From Pleurodeles waltl (Eukaryota; Chordata; Amphibia; Caudata; Salamandridae), in the NCBI RefSeq assembly GCF_031143425.1, contig NC_090439.1, positions 643,251,465 to 643,315,464 of the forward strand: a DNA stretch of 64,000 nucleotides. Direction: 5' to 3'. Below are positions 1-11,839 of the stretch, piece after piece (positions within the stretch are counted from its first letter, which is position 1; every line of letters begins with the position of its first letter). The position numbers and the translations under genes were made by a program. The notes under the pieces were generated by a model. The model saw only the letters and a program-made list of their open reading frames with translations, was not told where the DNA came from and did not search any database.

Positions 1-204
1 TCATGTTTTAAACCATTTAAACTAAACTAAAATCTTATGTTTCAGACAGCATGTGGCCGGAACAATATTTTGGTGCCACTGTGAATTTTCTCTTATTAAA
101 TCTGAATCTAAACATAACACAACAATCAATTAAATAAACAGGTTACAGGCTTACACTACCTGGTGCATGTACTCGGATCACCGGTTTCCCTACCAATAGT
201 CAGT
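1..204. other. unassigned intergenic DNA
   Basis: AT-rich unique-looking sequence. I see no coding frame, tandem repeat or recognisable element end before the repeat that begins near 205. Confidence 0.5.
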
Positions 205-292
205 CCAAATGGATAATGTATCAATAATCTGAAGAAAAATTCTCAATATATGTCCGCTTTTGTTCAATCAATGGATATGTTTTTATTTTTAT

Positions 293-297
<5 letters not shown>
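205..297 (+). repeat. dispersed repeat, copy 1 of an inverted pair
   Basis: About 90 bases that reappear in reverse complement at about 4,930-5,022. Shared blocks include GGATAATGTA, CTGAAGAAAAATTCTCAAT and CAATGGATATGTTTTTATT. In both copies the block runs directly into a (TA)n tract, so the TA tract seems to be the tail of the element and not an unrelated microsatellite. The family is not one I can name. Confidence 0.7.
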
Positions 298-373
<76 letters not shown>

Positions 374-393
374 TTAGATAGATAGACAGACAG
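296..393. repeat. (TA)n then (GATA)n microsatellite
   Basis: Dinucleotide TA repeats to about 332, followed by tetranucleotide GATA/TAGA repeats to about 393, with a few GACA variants near the end. It abuts the dispersed repeat at 205-297. Confidence 0.95.
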
Positions 394-493
394 ATATTCA
401 CTGAAAAAACAAAGGTTACAGGGAGATTATAGTTAGGAAATAGAATTTAAAAAACATAGAAATTCATTTTTTTTAAAACTACGTTACAGGGAC

Positions 494-2060
494 TGTTGGA
501 CTTTTTTGCTTATGCACGGTCATCCCCAGTCTTTTTGCCTCCTATTTTTTCTGACCTGTTGCTGTTGGCTTTTGAGCACTTTACCACTGCTAACCAGTGC
601 TAAAGTGCATATGCTCTCTGTGTAAATTGTATGTAATTGGCTTATCCGTGATTGGCATATTTGATTTATTAGTAAGTCCCTAGTACAGTGCACTAGAGGT
701 GCCCAGGGCATGTAAATCAAATGCTACTAGTGGGCCTGCAGCACTGGTTGTGCCACCCACATAAGTAGCTCTGTAATCATGTCTCAGACCTGCCACTGCA
801 GTGTCTGTGTGTGCAGTTTTAACTGTAAATTCGACTTGGCAAGTGTACCCACTTGCCAGGCCTAAACCTTCCCTTTTCTTAGATGTCAGACACCCCTAAG
901 GTAGGCCCTAGGTAGCCCCAAGGGCAGGGTGCAGTGTATGGTTAAGGTAGGACATATAGTAATGTGTTTTATATGTCCTGACAGTGAAATATTGCTAAAT
1001 TCGTTTTTCACTGTTGCAAGGCCCGTCCCTCTCATATGTTAACATGGGGGCTACCTTTAAATCTGATTAAAGTGTAGATTCCCTTTGGGAGCAGATGAAC
1101 ATATGGAGTTTGGGGTCTCTGAGCTCACAATTTAAAAATACATCTTTTAGTAAAGTTGATTTTAAGATTGTGTGTTTGAAAATGCCACTTTAAGAAAGTG
1201 AGCATTTTCTTGCTTATACCATTTCGGTGACTCTGCCTGTTTGTGGATTCCCTGTCTGGGTCAGTTTGACAGTTGGGCTGGTTGCACCTCACACTAGACA
1301 GTGACACAAAAGGAGCAGGGGTGTAGCCTGCATTTCCTGATGGGCCATCTGTGCTAGGAGGGAGGGGAGGAGTGGTCACTTACACCTGAAAGGGCTGTGC
1401 CTGTCCCCACACAATGCAGTCTCAGACCCCCTGGTGAGTGCCTGGGGCCTGGCCTGGGCAAAGCAGGATTTCACATTCAAAAGAGACTTTACTTTGAAGT
1501 AGGCCTACTTCAAAGGAGAAATTGGGTATAAGAAGGGCACCCAAAACCACAGACGTTAGAAACACTTCTGGAACCAAGAGGAACCTCTGCCTGGAGAAGA
1601 GCTGAGGAAGAAGAGCTGCCCTGCTTGTGACTGTGCTTTGTGAAGCTTTCCTGCAGTGCTGCTTCTGCCAGATTAAGAGGGCAAAGACTGGACTTTGTGT
1701 ACCTTCCATCTTGGGAAGAAATCTCCAAGGGCTTGATTTAGAGCTTGCATCCTGTTGTTTGAAGTCTCAGAGACAGCAAAGACTTCTCTCTGCCAGCACT
1801 TGGAGTCTCTGAAGAGACTCCTGATCTGACAAGTGGTGCCCTATCCAGTCCCTGGGCCCTTGAAAGGAAAGCTGGTGGAAATCCAAGGAAATCGATTTCG
1901 GACGACTTCGGACTGACGCCGCTGTTGAATCCGGTGACGCCTCCTGCACCCGACGCCGTGACCTTCGCTGGAACGCGACGCTCTTCGCGGGCCCGACGCC
2001 GCTGCAGCCCCGCTGAAGTCCGCGACTCCGTGGAAGTCGCCGCACCACGTCGTGACCGAT
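494..2060 (+). mobile_element. Truncated long-terminal-repeat copy of the TGTTRGA family
   Basis: Starts TGTTGGAC. It matches, in inverted orientation, the solo LTR at 20,894-22,981. Shared blocks include the start (TGTTRGAC, CCCCAGTCTTTTTGCC versus CCCCCAGACTTTGTGCC), the CTAGTGGGCCTGCAGCACTGG region, a TATA-like GTATAAG, and GAAGTCTCAG-GACA. The distance from LTR start to the TATA-like box is almost identical: 1,032 bases here and 1,015 in the other copy. Similarity fades near 1,870-2,060, before the expected LTR end, so this copy is 3'-truncated or replaced by a GC-rich segment with many GACGCC motifs. No second LTR or internal genes are present. The internal open frames on either strand are not protein genes. 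Confidence 0.75.
1526..1532 (+). promoter_or_regulatory. TATA-like box of the LTR
   Basis: GTATAAG lies in ATTGGGTATAAG. The other family copy has CGTATAAG at the equivalent place on the minus strand (21,960-21,966). Conservation at a fixed distance from the LTR start suggests the retrotransposon core promoter at the U3/R boundary. This is an inference; no transcript data are available. Confidence 0.5.
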
Positions 2061-2164
2061 ACATGTGTATATTACAGCGATATAACTTCCCTGTAACCTT
2101 TGTTTATTTTTCAGTGAAGTTCTATGTTTATTTTTTACGTAAAGTAATTTTAATCACTATACGT

Positions 2165-2395
2165 TAATCCAAACATGGCACGCACTACCTTTGGCTGTGT
2201 GTGGCAGAGGTTGGCCACACATGGCGGAGGTTGGCCGCAGGGCTTGGCCTGTGGCCTGACCTAGCGGTAACCCGCTGTAACTACCCAACCCCATGGCACC
2301 CACTGCCTTTCGCCGTGCACAGCAGTGGTTGGCCACAGGGCCTGGCCAGGCCCTTAGGCCAACCCCCTATAACCTCCCAACCCCTGCATGCATAA
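2165..2395 (+). repeat. Two diverged ~110-bp units preceding a minisatellite
   Basis: The unit starting ATGGCACGCACTACCTTTGG is repeated as ATGGCACCCACTGCCTTTCG at about 2,293. Both contain GGTTGGCCACA, GGGCCTGGCC-like blocks and a TAACTACCCAACCCC or TAACCTCCCAACCCC end. It leads directly into the GTGAGTGGGT minisatellite, so the two are probably parts of one repeat family. Confidence 0.7.
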
Positions 2396-2945
2396 GTCTC
2401 TGAGAGTGTCTGTGAGTGTGTGCATGAGTACATCAGTGGGTTGGTCAGTGGGTTCATAGGTGTCTGAGTGGGTCTGTAAATGGTTGCATGAGGGTCTAAG
2501 TGGGTCTGTGAGTGGGTGCGTTAGTGTCTAAGTGGGTCTGTGAGTGTGTGTGTAAGGTTGTGTGAGGGCCTGAGTGGGTCTGTGAATGTGTGCATGAGTG
2601 TCAGAGTAGGTCCATGAGTGGGTACATGAGTCTCTGAGTGTGTCTGTGAGTGAGTGTATGAGCCTATAAGTGGGTCTGTGATTGGGTGTGTAAGCCTGAG
2701 TGGGTCTGTGACTGGGTGCAGGAATGTATGAGAGGGTCTTTGAGTTGGTGCATGGATGTCAGTGGGAGTCTGTGAGTGGTTGCATGAGTGTCTAAGTGGG
2801 TCTATGAGTGGGTGGGTGAGTGCCTGAGTGGGTCTGTGTGTGAGTACATGAGTCTGAGTGGGTCTGTGAGTGGGTGCATGAGTGTCTGAGTGCGTCTGTG
2901 AGTGAGTGAGTAAGTGTATGTGTGGGTGTGTCAGTAGCTGTGTGA
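2396..2945 (+). repeat. ~32-bp minisatellite (GTGAGTGGGTGCATGAGTGTCT type)
   Basis: Degenerate tandem copies of a unit close to GAGTGGGTCTGTGAGTGGGTGCATGAGTGTCT, with length variants and dropouts. The long minus-strand frames over this array are low-complexity His/Thr/Asp-Pro strings and are artefacts of the repeat. Confidence 0.9.
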
Positions 2946-3540
2946 ATGATTCCACCACAAAAAAACTCACCTGCCCTTTTATCCAACAAGTGTCCACAGT
3001 TTTGCACAAAATATCTACCCAAGTGTACTTCTTTCTGCCTCCTTGTGTAAATGTCCAGTACGTATTCTACGCTACAGCTGCGTAATGGAGCACAAGGAAT
3101 TGTCACCAGTGATCTTGTGTGCGTTTTAGCAACATGATTGTTCTAGTGCGTCTTTCTCTAGAATTCTGTGATAACATGAATCCTCCTATAGAGAGGCCAA
3201 CAAGACTACAAAGACGTAAATTCCCACCAACTAGGGTCCTTCCTGTTATCTATATGATGTAAGCGCTTCTTTGTTTTGTGGCAATGTCCTCATATTCCTT
3301 GGATTTAAGAACACAACACCAAAATGAGCGGGAAATGTACTGAGGGACCCTTTGGTAAGCATCCTGGCAAAAGGCGTGAAGACTTTTCCATACTACTAAG
3401 GTGGACGGTGTGGGGCCAAGCATACAGAGCTTCCAGGTAATGTGCATACTTGTAGCAATTTAGAGGAAGAATCGTGGACTTTGCTCTCACCAGGAGAGGA
3501 CAAGAAAGGACCCACTTGTCATAGTCACATACAGATTGTG
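2946..3540. other. unassigned intergenic DNA
   Basis: No supported gene or element. It contains ordinary mixed-composition sequence between the minisatellite and the GC-rich hairpin element. Confidence 0.5.
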
Positions 3541-4135
3541 CTCCAGTAGATCACTTGGGGCCTGGCCTTTATTCTATAGGGGAGGGGGCTGTGCCCCTCC
3601 TCCTGCCGATTTGGGCCCCTGGGACCACATCCCCTGGGGCCCAGCCTTAAAATATAATATTTTTTAATGTGGGAGGGGGACTGTGCGACCATCTGCCCTA
3701 GGCCTATTTCTGCCCCAGGGCCACATCCCCCAGGGCCCGGCCATGTCTCCTGGGTGCTCCCAAGGGCACCCAGTGTGCAGTAGGACCACGGGTGGAGATC
3801 AAGGCCCCTATGGTCCTAGCCAGCTCCCTGCCTTCTGCAGAAGCATGCATTGCTATTGCACACAGGGAGCTGCTAAACATGCAGCTCCCTGTGTTCAAGA
3901 GCAATTGTTTCATGGGCAGGGAAAAAGAAGAAACCTATTTTTCCAGCGGGCAGGAGCACTTTGACAGCTCTCGCCTGCTGAAACTGGAGTGTTTGCTTTT
4001 GCTTGGTGGGAGCATTCAGCTCCCACCTAGCAAAAACACACAGCTATGTCCTGGGTATGGGCACCTCGGAACATAGCCGGAGCCGGTCCTGGTGGAGTGG
4101 CATCCTGCAGGCCCATGTATGGCTCCATGAGAGGG
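3541..4135. mobile_element. GC-rich element with serial hairpins (old copy)
   Basis: Contains several successive inverted repeats: about 3,849-3,905 (arms around ACACAGGGAGCTGC / GCAGCTCCCTGTGT), about 3,945-3,980 (AGCGGGCAGGAGC / GCTCTCGCCTGCT), about 3,989-4,041 (arms GTGTTTGC-TTTGC-GGTGGGAGC and complement), plus a short one at CTGGGTGCTCCC/AAGGGCACCCAG. The paragraph GGGACCACATCCCC-GGGCC is also repeated in tandem at 3,600-3,745. The style matches the well-preserved hairpin chain at 19,761-20,390. It is probably a non-autonomous DNA transposon relic, but no terminal repeats or TSD could be fixed, so the ends are approximate. Confidence 0.55.
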
Positions 4136-4339
4136 GCTGTGCGGCCCCCCTCCAATGTTTAATTTAAAACATGAAGGTGGTGGTCCCCGGTGCCAGGGAT
4201 CCAAGACGGACCCATTTCATTATTTAAAAAAAATCAAATTGGAATGGATTGTGTTTTTTTTCCGAGCTTTTTTTAAAAAAATGCTCCTTAGCCCCGGTGG
4301 GGTCTTTGGGGGACCCCTAGACCAAGGCTCGGGCTTAGG

Positions 4340-4830
4340 GTGACCCTACCCTGGCCCCTTTTCTTTTTTTTAAACTTTTTTTCAGAGACTCAGCTAAAGT
4401 GGAGTCCCAAGATGACTGCCAACACTGGTTGAAGTGTTGGCATCCAATCAGATCTCAGCACAACACTCGGAGAGTTTGCGGACCCTTTGTGTCCCTATAT
4501 ATACAAATTTGATTTTCTTTAATATCTCAAAAACTACTGAACTGATTTACACCAAATAACAAAAAGGGAGCTCTCTGGACCAAAAGATAACTTTCTGACA
4601 ATTTGGTGTAATTCCGTCCAGCAGTTCGGGCTGTAGTTGTGTTCAAAACCCTATGAAAATTAGCATGGGAAAAAACAAGTTTTGGGACCCTCAATCCTTT
4701 TTCTCGGTCCCAGCTTGACAGATCACTGCAAAACTTTGCAGACGGCTGAAGTGAGCATCAATTTTTTTGGGGAAATTTTGTGAAGATTCATCAAGCGGTG
4801 CCAAAGATACAGGAAAGTCAAAAACACTTT
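4340..4830. repeat. Dispersed repeat with conserved inverted repeat (family B, copy 1)
   Basis: The centre is an imperfect inverted repeat: left arm 4,530-4,557 (AAACTACTGAACTGATTTAC + ACCAAAT) and right arm 4,601-4,628 (ATTTGGTGTAATTCCGTCCA + GCAGTTCG), with about 43 bases between. The same arms occur at 51,608-51,709. Flanks are pyrimidine runs and moderately AT-rich DNA. The class is unknown to me; the repeated hairpin suggests a mobile or RNA-structured element. Confidence 0.6.
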
Positions 4831-4910
4831 TTCTATGAAAACCAGGTCCTAACTCTATATATATATACAAATGTTGGCTGTGGTTGTGAAATTCATAAGG
4901 CTGTGGTTAT

Positions 4911-5022
4911 AATTTATATATATATATATGGGTGTGCAGTAAGAATAAAAACATATCCATTGAGTGGGCAAGAGCGAGCATACATTGAGAATTTTTCTTC
5001 AGATCATTGATTACATTATCCA
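4911..5022 (-). repeat. dispersed repeat, copy 2 of the inverted pair
   Basis: Reverse complement of the repeat at 205-297, again with a TA tract (about 4,914-4,928) on the same side of the element. The pair brackets about 4.6 kb. Confidence 0.7.
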
Positions 5023-6599
5023 CAACACAATGGAAATTTGCTTAAAACAAGACAAATTTTTCGGTTTTGCTAATGCTTGTTAGCAATATCAAATACATGA
5101 CCAACAATGATCTTGTGAATGATTAGAATTGAAAATGTCTCAGGTTGGAAACTATGAGACTGTAAATATTACTATGTTCTGTGGGAGAGGAAGTGTTCTT
5201 CAGAGTGTCTTATTCACCCCAGACTCCCCCTCATGTCCCTTTCCTCTACTACAGTCACTCATTGTTATACACAAATGCCCCTTTTCTCCCCACGTATATC
5301 TGAAATTCGAATCTGCATATCTCACACAAATATACTTCCTCATCAACATGTGTTTTTGCTTGCTCCTTCTGCACATGATTCCTTCCATCCCCTACACTTT
5401 ACCATCTATCCCACACACCAAAACGACCCACTCACCTGCAAGCACTGTATTTCTTTTTCTCCAGTGCTGTTCATATTTTAGGCAGCTGAGTACTTCCTTT
5501 ACTCACTTCCAAATGTTACAACTGGCACATAGCTGACCATCTCTGTGTTCAATGGTTGGATTTTCATGCAGCCTGAACATCTTTCTGATCCACTGACAGG
5601 CACTGTGAGAAATTCTCACTGCCTTCTGCCTCAGCTCCAGAGCTCTTGATTGCCCTGTCATAAACACCCTCCCACAACTTGAACTCACCCAGACACCCAG
5701 AGGCAAGACGGTTCCCAATATGCACAACAACAAAGGCATAAAGTTGCTTAAGAAAATAAAGAAATACAACATCTTGAAAAAAATAATCTTAGGGCATGCA
5801 AGATGAAATAAAACATGAAATGTGAACAGGGACTGCATTGCTAACATTGAGTATTTTAAGTGGTTTTACAGTCACTGTTGGGATATCGATCAGTGTTTTG
5901 TTTGTGAAGATAAGGACATGACTGTAGGGTCCAAAAGTGACCTGTTTCAAAGTCCAATTTTAAATAGTGACAGATAGACTTGACAGAACCCGGCTCTCTT
6001 AAACCCTGGGACCCGTTGTTCATTCTGTTATTTGGATTTCTATACAAAACATAGATCTGTATTTATTCTTTTTTTAAAGTTTGCCACAACACTGCATATC
6101 ACATAAATAAAATGACCATCTTGTATCACAATTAGTGAATTTACTGTACAATATAAATTTGGGTAAACAGAAGTGGGTGAAGCCCAATGACATGCCAAAT
6201 ATTAAACTCCAGTCAGATTGTCAAGAATTACACCATAGATATGAATGAGTTGAATTTATATTTAATTTGCAGATGTTCAAGTCGCTCTGAAAACCTTACT
6301 GGAGTTTACCGTCCGATGTGCCTACGAGCTTAGCCAGGGTGGGGAATATGTCTACCAGCAAGAAATTTGAATCATAGCTTAGCAAATTAGTTTAAGACCT
6401 CTATATCCTAGTGGAAGGATCCATCTTTGTCAAAAACAGTCCACTTATAGAAAACATGAGTGGAATATCTAACTTCTTAGAATTCTTATTTGTGAAGGTA
6501 TCTGTCAGTATGAGTAGTCATTCGCCTCAAAGCGCTTCAATCCCCCGTCAGGGTGTAGTAAGCGCAATAAAAATACAAGTTAGAATTATCATTATGTGC
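5023..6599. other. unassigned intergenic DNA
   Basis: Includes a pyrimidine-rich stretch at about 5,200-5,500 that opens several short frames by composition only. No motif, splice-supported exon or repeat end was recognised. Confidence 0.5.
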
Positions 6600-7850
6600 A
6601 AGTCTCCCTGACAAACATGACACCCATATGGGGCCCTTCCTCCTATGGCTGCCTTGTGGGCTAAGCACTACAACAGCTATCCCACTGGTGCACTGCTGGA
6701 ACACATGTAGACAATGTGGGTTAACATATATGTGTGCTGTACGTGCTACTTACTTGCAACTTTGCATACCCCATTCCACTGGGAGGTGCTTTGACCGCAG
6801 GCCGCACCCACCTCTATGGCATTATCATCACATCAGACTACGCAGCAAAATAAGATCTGCTGCCTTTTTAGGTCGAGCATAAGCGTACGACCTCTTGTAT
6901 ACTTTTAGTATACTTTTATGGGCTTAAAGCCATTTCATTTGTTCATTTCAGTGTCATTTAAAAATGCTTGCTTGCTAGTGGTCAGTCATGCCTTTTTGTC
7001 CCTCCTTTTTCCCTTTGGGAGCAGGGACTAACTACTGTATAATTAAGCCTTGTTGTGCTTATCTGCTCTTTGGGGGCCTTTTTTTGCTTGGTTTCCTGCT
7101 CGTGTTCGGCGAAGCTTCCCTTTTCTTTTGCAGAACATTCTTGCTTTCAGCTTAACTTTGCTGCAACGCTGTTTCTGTAAACAGGGCTGTAAATTCGGCT
7201 GTTATCTTGGTCACATTTGCTAAGCATTCAAACACCGAGATCATAAACCAAATGTCCTCATCGCTGCTTGTTTTTTAGGCATTTTTCATTTGTTGTTTAC
7301 AGTTTGCCACTTGGAAGAGCTCCTAGTCATGAATAAATCCGCGCTTTGAATGCACATTTTTTTCAGCCAGTATATTACTCTTGTCTGCCCTCCCTCATAA
7401 CCTGAATGGACAGCATAAAACTTTTCTCGAAACGGGGGCTGCGTTTCACTTTTCAGCACGCACCCAAAAGTCATTGGGGATGTGTTGAATTCAAAATTGC
7501 GGGGTGCAGTAACTTAAGTGTCCAAAAGAGGTCCCAAGGGACACCTAGGGACTGCCTGTGGTACTGCACCCTTTCCCTGCCACGTGCACATTAGATCAGT
7601 AAATGTTGCAGTTTTTTTTCAGCCAGCATATTATAAGTGTAAAAGCATTAACATAACTGTTGTTCCTCCTTACATTTCACATGCTTTACTTAATCTTGCA
7701 TTCTCAATGAGTGCTTGCTTTTTCCAGGATGTTGCTACTTATTTTCTTTTAGCCAGCATATTACTCTTGTCTCCCGTCCCTCATAACCTATTTCACATTT
7801 TCTGGCTCTCTAGCGCCGGAAGGTCATATGAATGGCAATAACACTATGCA
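6600..7850. repeat. Probable dispersed repeat with an internal direct duplication
   Basis: A segment of about 48 bases with TTTTTTTCAGCCAGTATATTAC and CCCTCATAACCT at 7,357-7,404 recurs at 7,743-7,790, with a partial third copy near 7,614 (TTTTTTTCAGCCAGCATATTA). Around 6,870-6,925 there is a small palindromic area (GTATACTTTTAGTATAC). The duplicated modules and T-rich tracts suggest old retroelement sequence, but I cannot assign a class and no conserved protein motif is visible. Confidence 0.4.
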
Positions 7851-10229
7851 AATACCATCACTCCACTGCATACAAAAAAGGTAAAAACAAATGCCATTTT
7901 CAACACCAAGAGCTCCGACTTTCACAAATGCAAGACCAATTGCATTGCAAGTGCTTATTAAGTTAAACCAACTGCAGTCTTAAACTTTGTGTTCACCAAA
8001 GTTCAGTTTTCCTTTCAAACTAGACCTTCGGTAATCTTAAAAGTTATGTTAATTTTTTACAAGGTCCTTGCTTTCTCTATCATGCTAAGTATGAACGTTC
8101 TACGTTGACATAAAGAGCTAAAGGGGAACAGCCAAAAGAATCTGATTGGTTTTCCTGTGGTAACTATGGCGGCCAGGACAATTGACATAATTTAACCTAG
8201 AATTCAAAATGTGACCTCGAGAGTTGCAAGTGTTGACATATTTACACAGGACATAAACATGCTGTACCCTCAGTTGCACACACAAACAATACGGAATATT
8301 GTATTTTCGCTGCACTTACTTTAAATGCATTTGACTGCTCGACAGGGCTTTAATTATTCAAAGGCAATTCTTTTTACAAGTAAAATAATGAGATTACAGA
8401 GAGCTGAAATGTTGATTTTGCAGACACCTAAGTCTTTCTTATACTTGCTGTGGTAATTGTTCATTTTTGAGGGAAATCCCAGCAGGATTTAGAGCAGAAC
8501 AATTCCACACAAAGCACCATTAGAGATTTTAATTCTGTTTTCTGGAAAGTCACTTTCCAAGGTGGCGAACGTAATGACGTCATCCGTCTTAGAGAATACC
8601 AACGGAGTCCCGCAGCAGCGTCCCCTTATCTCTCCTCAAAGGACAGCGTTTGTGTCAGTCAACAAAGGCAGCAGGGCCTGTGAAAAGATGACGGTGCATC
8701 AAGCAGAGAGCCCGATATGTTGGTGAATTTCAAGAATTTGTGAAGTGCTCCGCTTTCAGTAATAGAGATACAATGGCTTTAGCGTCCATGGTCTGCCATT
8801 CATTGGCACAATATCCAACACTAATCGGAAGATGGTGCGAGTCTGTGAATGGGAACCGTAGCAGGGATCTGTATGTAGACTTGGTGCTCGATTGCCTCAC
8901 ATGCTTGACAACAAAGGAGGGTTTTTTAACAGTGTATTCTGTTGGACGTGGTTTGCAATGTCAAGGAGTTTAGCTGCGGGGAGAAACCTATTGTGAATAA
9001 ATGCAGAAATCTAGCAAGATTACAAAATATACTAACAGGCAGGTTGTAAAAGCTGCGTGCTGGAGAAGGTCATTTAAGGTCAAATTTACAAAATATTTTA
9101 ACAGTTGAGGTTGGGAAAGGTGGAGTGCTACCAAAAGTGATTTGCGGTCATGGTTAATATTGTCGTTTCTGTATTCTAGAGTAAAGATGTTTTTCAAACG
9201 TAAAGACAGTGCCACAAAGTTGTGGGGAGAAGAAAAGAATACTAGAAACATTTGCACAAAAAAACAAAATAAATACGCAATACAGGCAATAGAACATTGA
9301 AAGAGAATTATTGTGTTATTCAGTTAAAATCATATCATGAAAAAATACAATCATAAAGAAAATACAAGTCACTATACGTCATCTGATCATAAAAATAATT
9401 TCCCATAAATCAATTGAAATCAATTGAAACCATAAAGTACGCCAGTAGTATTCATAGCATATACATCATGTATTAATTAGAGTTGCCGAAATTGTCCATC
9501 CATTTGAAGTTGCTAAGGTTGCCATTCATTTGAAGATGCAACAGCAGCAGGCAGCCCTCAGGTGTTAGACTAAAGCATTTTAGTGTGGTGATCCGCATCA
9601 CTGCACTACAATGCACAAGTCGCGCCTCTTGGCATCTGTGGCGCTGAGGCAGACACAAGCGAGAGTGCCGCCCATAAAAGCAAACAGTGCAAGACCGCGT
9701 GCTGCTCTGGCACAGAACACTGCTCTGCCTGGTGCAGTTGTTGAAGTTCACTCATGACAGTGGGTCATGTCGGCCTGGGGGCTCAGCTACGCTAGAGGTA
9801 GTCATTATCTGGAGAGGGCTGCTGCTGAGACTCACTCGTCCCAGGCTGGCCACAGTGGCATCACGTGACATGGCATCATGTAACAATCCCACAGTGTGTC
9901 ATTTTGCCTCACCACTGCCTGTGCCACCAGCTTAATGCATGCCGTGACGCATCAAGTGCAACTATTAGGAGACGCGAGAGGTCGCACAGAGTCATCGTTG
10001 CAGAGGCAGGGATCATGCTTACAAATGATCTGCCTAAGTACGGTGCCCTGCTGCAAGACTCGTCGGCCGCTCAGGTCTGTGGAATTAATCACCGACATTG
10101 ATAATTTATATTAAGAACATTAATAAATAATAAATATATAACCTAATTTTAGCAACCAGTGAGCCTGCATGTAGTGAGGCAGGAAATTATTAGCCCAGTG
10201 AGGTTGTGAACACGGAGATGTCAGGTGTG
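7851..10229. other. unassigned intergenic DNA
   Basis: No supported gene. A perfect CRE-type octamer TGACGTCA occurs near 8,574 next to a GC-richer patch (8,560-8,680), but there is no accompanying exon or clear promoter. From about 9,000 to 9,480 the sequence is AT-rich. Confidence 0.45.
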
Positions 10230-10242
10230 TTATAGAAAAGCC
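10230..10242 (+). repeat. Left target-site duplication of LINE
   Basis: TTATAGAAAAGCC, repeated exactly at 12,002-12,014 on the far side of the LINE. A 13-bp duplication is typical of target-primed reverse transcription. Confidence 0.9.
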
Positions 10243-11839
10243 TGGTACGGTACAATTGATAACATCTCAGCCCTTCAGGTAATAAATGAGAAATACGTAA
10301 CTCTGAGTGGAGAGGTGATCTACGCAGCCTTTATTGACTTTTCCACAGCATTCGATAAGGTTGATCGGATTATGCTATGGGCAAAGCTTTCTCGACTAGG
10401 CATGCCAGGTACGCTCCTAGATTTGGTGATCGCCCTGCATTCTTCCACCTGGTGCAGGGTGTTGTTAGGTGGCGATAGGGGTATATCCCATCAAATACCA
10501 ACTCAGAACCGTTTAAAACAAGGTTGTATGTTTGCCCCAATGCAGTACGTCTTGTACATCTCTGACTTACCCACTCACTTATCTCGGTGCGAGGGCTTCG
10601 CCCCGATATTAGGAGGAAGGTCCATACCCTGCTTGCTCTATGCAGATGATATAATTATACTGGATCGTACTTCAATAGGGTTAAATAATCGTCTTCAGGC
10701 CTTGGGGCGGTTCACGGACGCCCATTTTGTAAAAATAAACTGCTCCAAAAGTAAAATCCTGTGCTTTCACGGTAAAAAAAGGCTCAAATACGGTAACTTT
10801 TGCTGGTCACTGGGTGCTCAGAAGCTTGAGAGGGTAAATTCTTATACATTTTTGGGTAAAATTGTCTGTGAGAACCTCAGCGACAGGGCACACATAGAAC
10901 TAAACCAACGGAAAACTCTATCACAAGCTAATGGCTTGAATACCCTTTATAGGGCTACCGGCAAGAGACATTTTAAACACCTCTTAGAGGTGTACAGGGC
11001 AAAAATCCCTCCGTCTTTACTTTATGGCCTAGAGCACATCGAAGTCTCGAAATGGGCTTTTTTAGATAAATTAGAAGGTCACGTTTTGAGGAAACTCTCT
11101 TCCACAAACTCGGCCCTCTCCGCAGCAGCCTTAAGGCCTGAGATGTGGCTGCGAAGTGCTTTTGTTCAAGGTCTCGCTGGGGTTGTACGTTGGGTGGTTA
11201 GTATGATGAACTGTGGAGACGATTCTTTGAGGTTTGAGGTCATTGTTAAAAAAAGAAGTCTTCGCAGGCAGCAGGTCAAAATATACCATTGGCAGGAATT
11301 TCTTAAATGCCATAGATTTCCTACAGTTAGACCCCGCCTCCATTCCCACACTCTCTCAGTTACAGTTAAAAGCCATCCTCAGGCAGTTAACCTGGCTTGC
11401 TAGCCTTCACCGGGATAAAAAGGCCTGCGCACACAGGCAGGGTTTTCAATTTGTAACCGATACCATTCTGTTGAGGAAAATGCAGCCCTACCTTAGCTGG
11501 AACCTGCCCCAAGGGATCAGGCATTTCTGGCTCCTATTGCATCAGGGGCTGCTTCCCCTCAACTCATTGCGGGCCAGATGGTATGGTTCCTCAGCCACTT
11601 GTAACCTTTGTCATAAGGGCGATCAAGACCTGAACCATTTAGTTTTTATATGTCCGGCCTTGCTGTCTTTCTGTCGTAAGTGGATACGCCCTATCTGTCT
11701 CAAACTTTCATTTCGCACAGCTACGGTGCTAATGTTGGCCTTTTTTAACCCCCCCAATGAGATGTTTTGCTATAGAGTTTTAAACTTTAAAAAAAGTTTT
11801 TTATCCTTATATTACATTCAATTTTCATATTCTGTCTAA
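10243..11839 (+). pseudogene. LINE ORF2 fragment: reverse transcriptase and C-terminal domain
   Basis: RT converts LINE RNA to DNA at the nicked target. The frame reads from the insertion boundary. The first methionine at 10,225 lies in the flank and duplicated target and is not a start. Motif A FIDFSTAFDKVDR is at about 10,330-10,368, motif B region LKQGC near 10,515, the catalytic YADD box at 10,639-10,650, and VNSYTFLG (thumb start) near 10,835. A run of seven A residues at 11,248-11,254 marks a frameshift: homology continues in frame +2 to the stop at 11,839. The second part holds CNLCHKGDQDLNHLVFICP, a CxxC...H...C motif common at the end of LINE ORF2. With the N-terminal half missing and a frameshift present, it is dead. 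Confidence 0.9.

Noticed and set aside
300..390. CRISPR or regulatory array
   Set aside because: Simple TA/GATA microsatellite without spacers.
2521..3106. Long minus-strand frames of His/Thr/Pro repeats
   Set aside because: They translate a 32-bp GTGAGTGGGT minisatellite; low complexity and no start or exon context.
8567..8585. CRE-type TGACGTCA as a promoter
   Set aside because: A single octamer without a nearby exon, TATA or CpG island is not enough.
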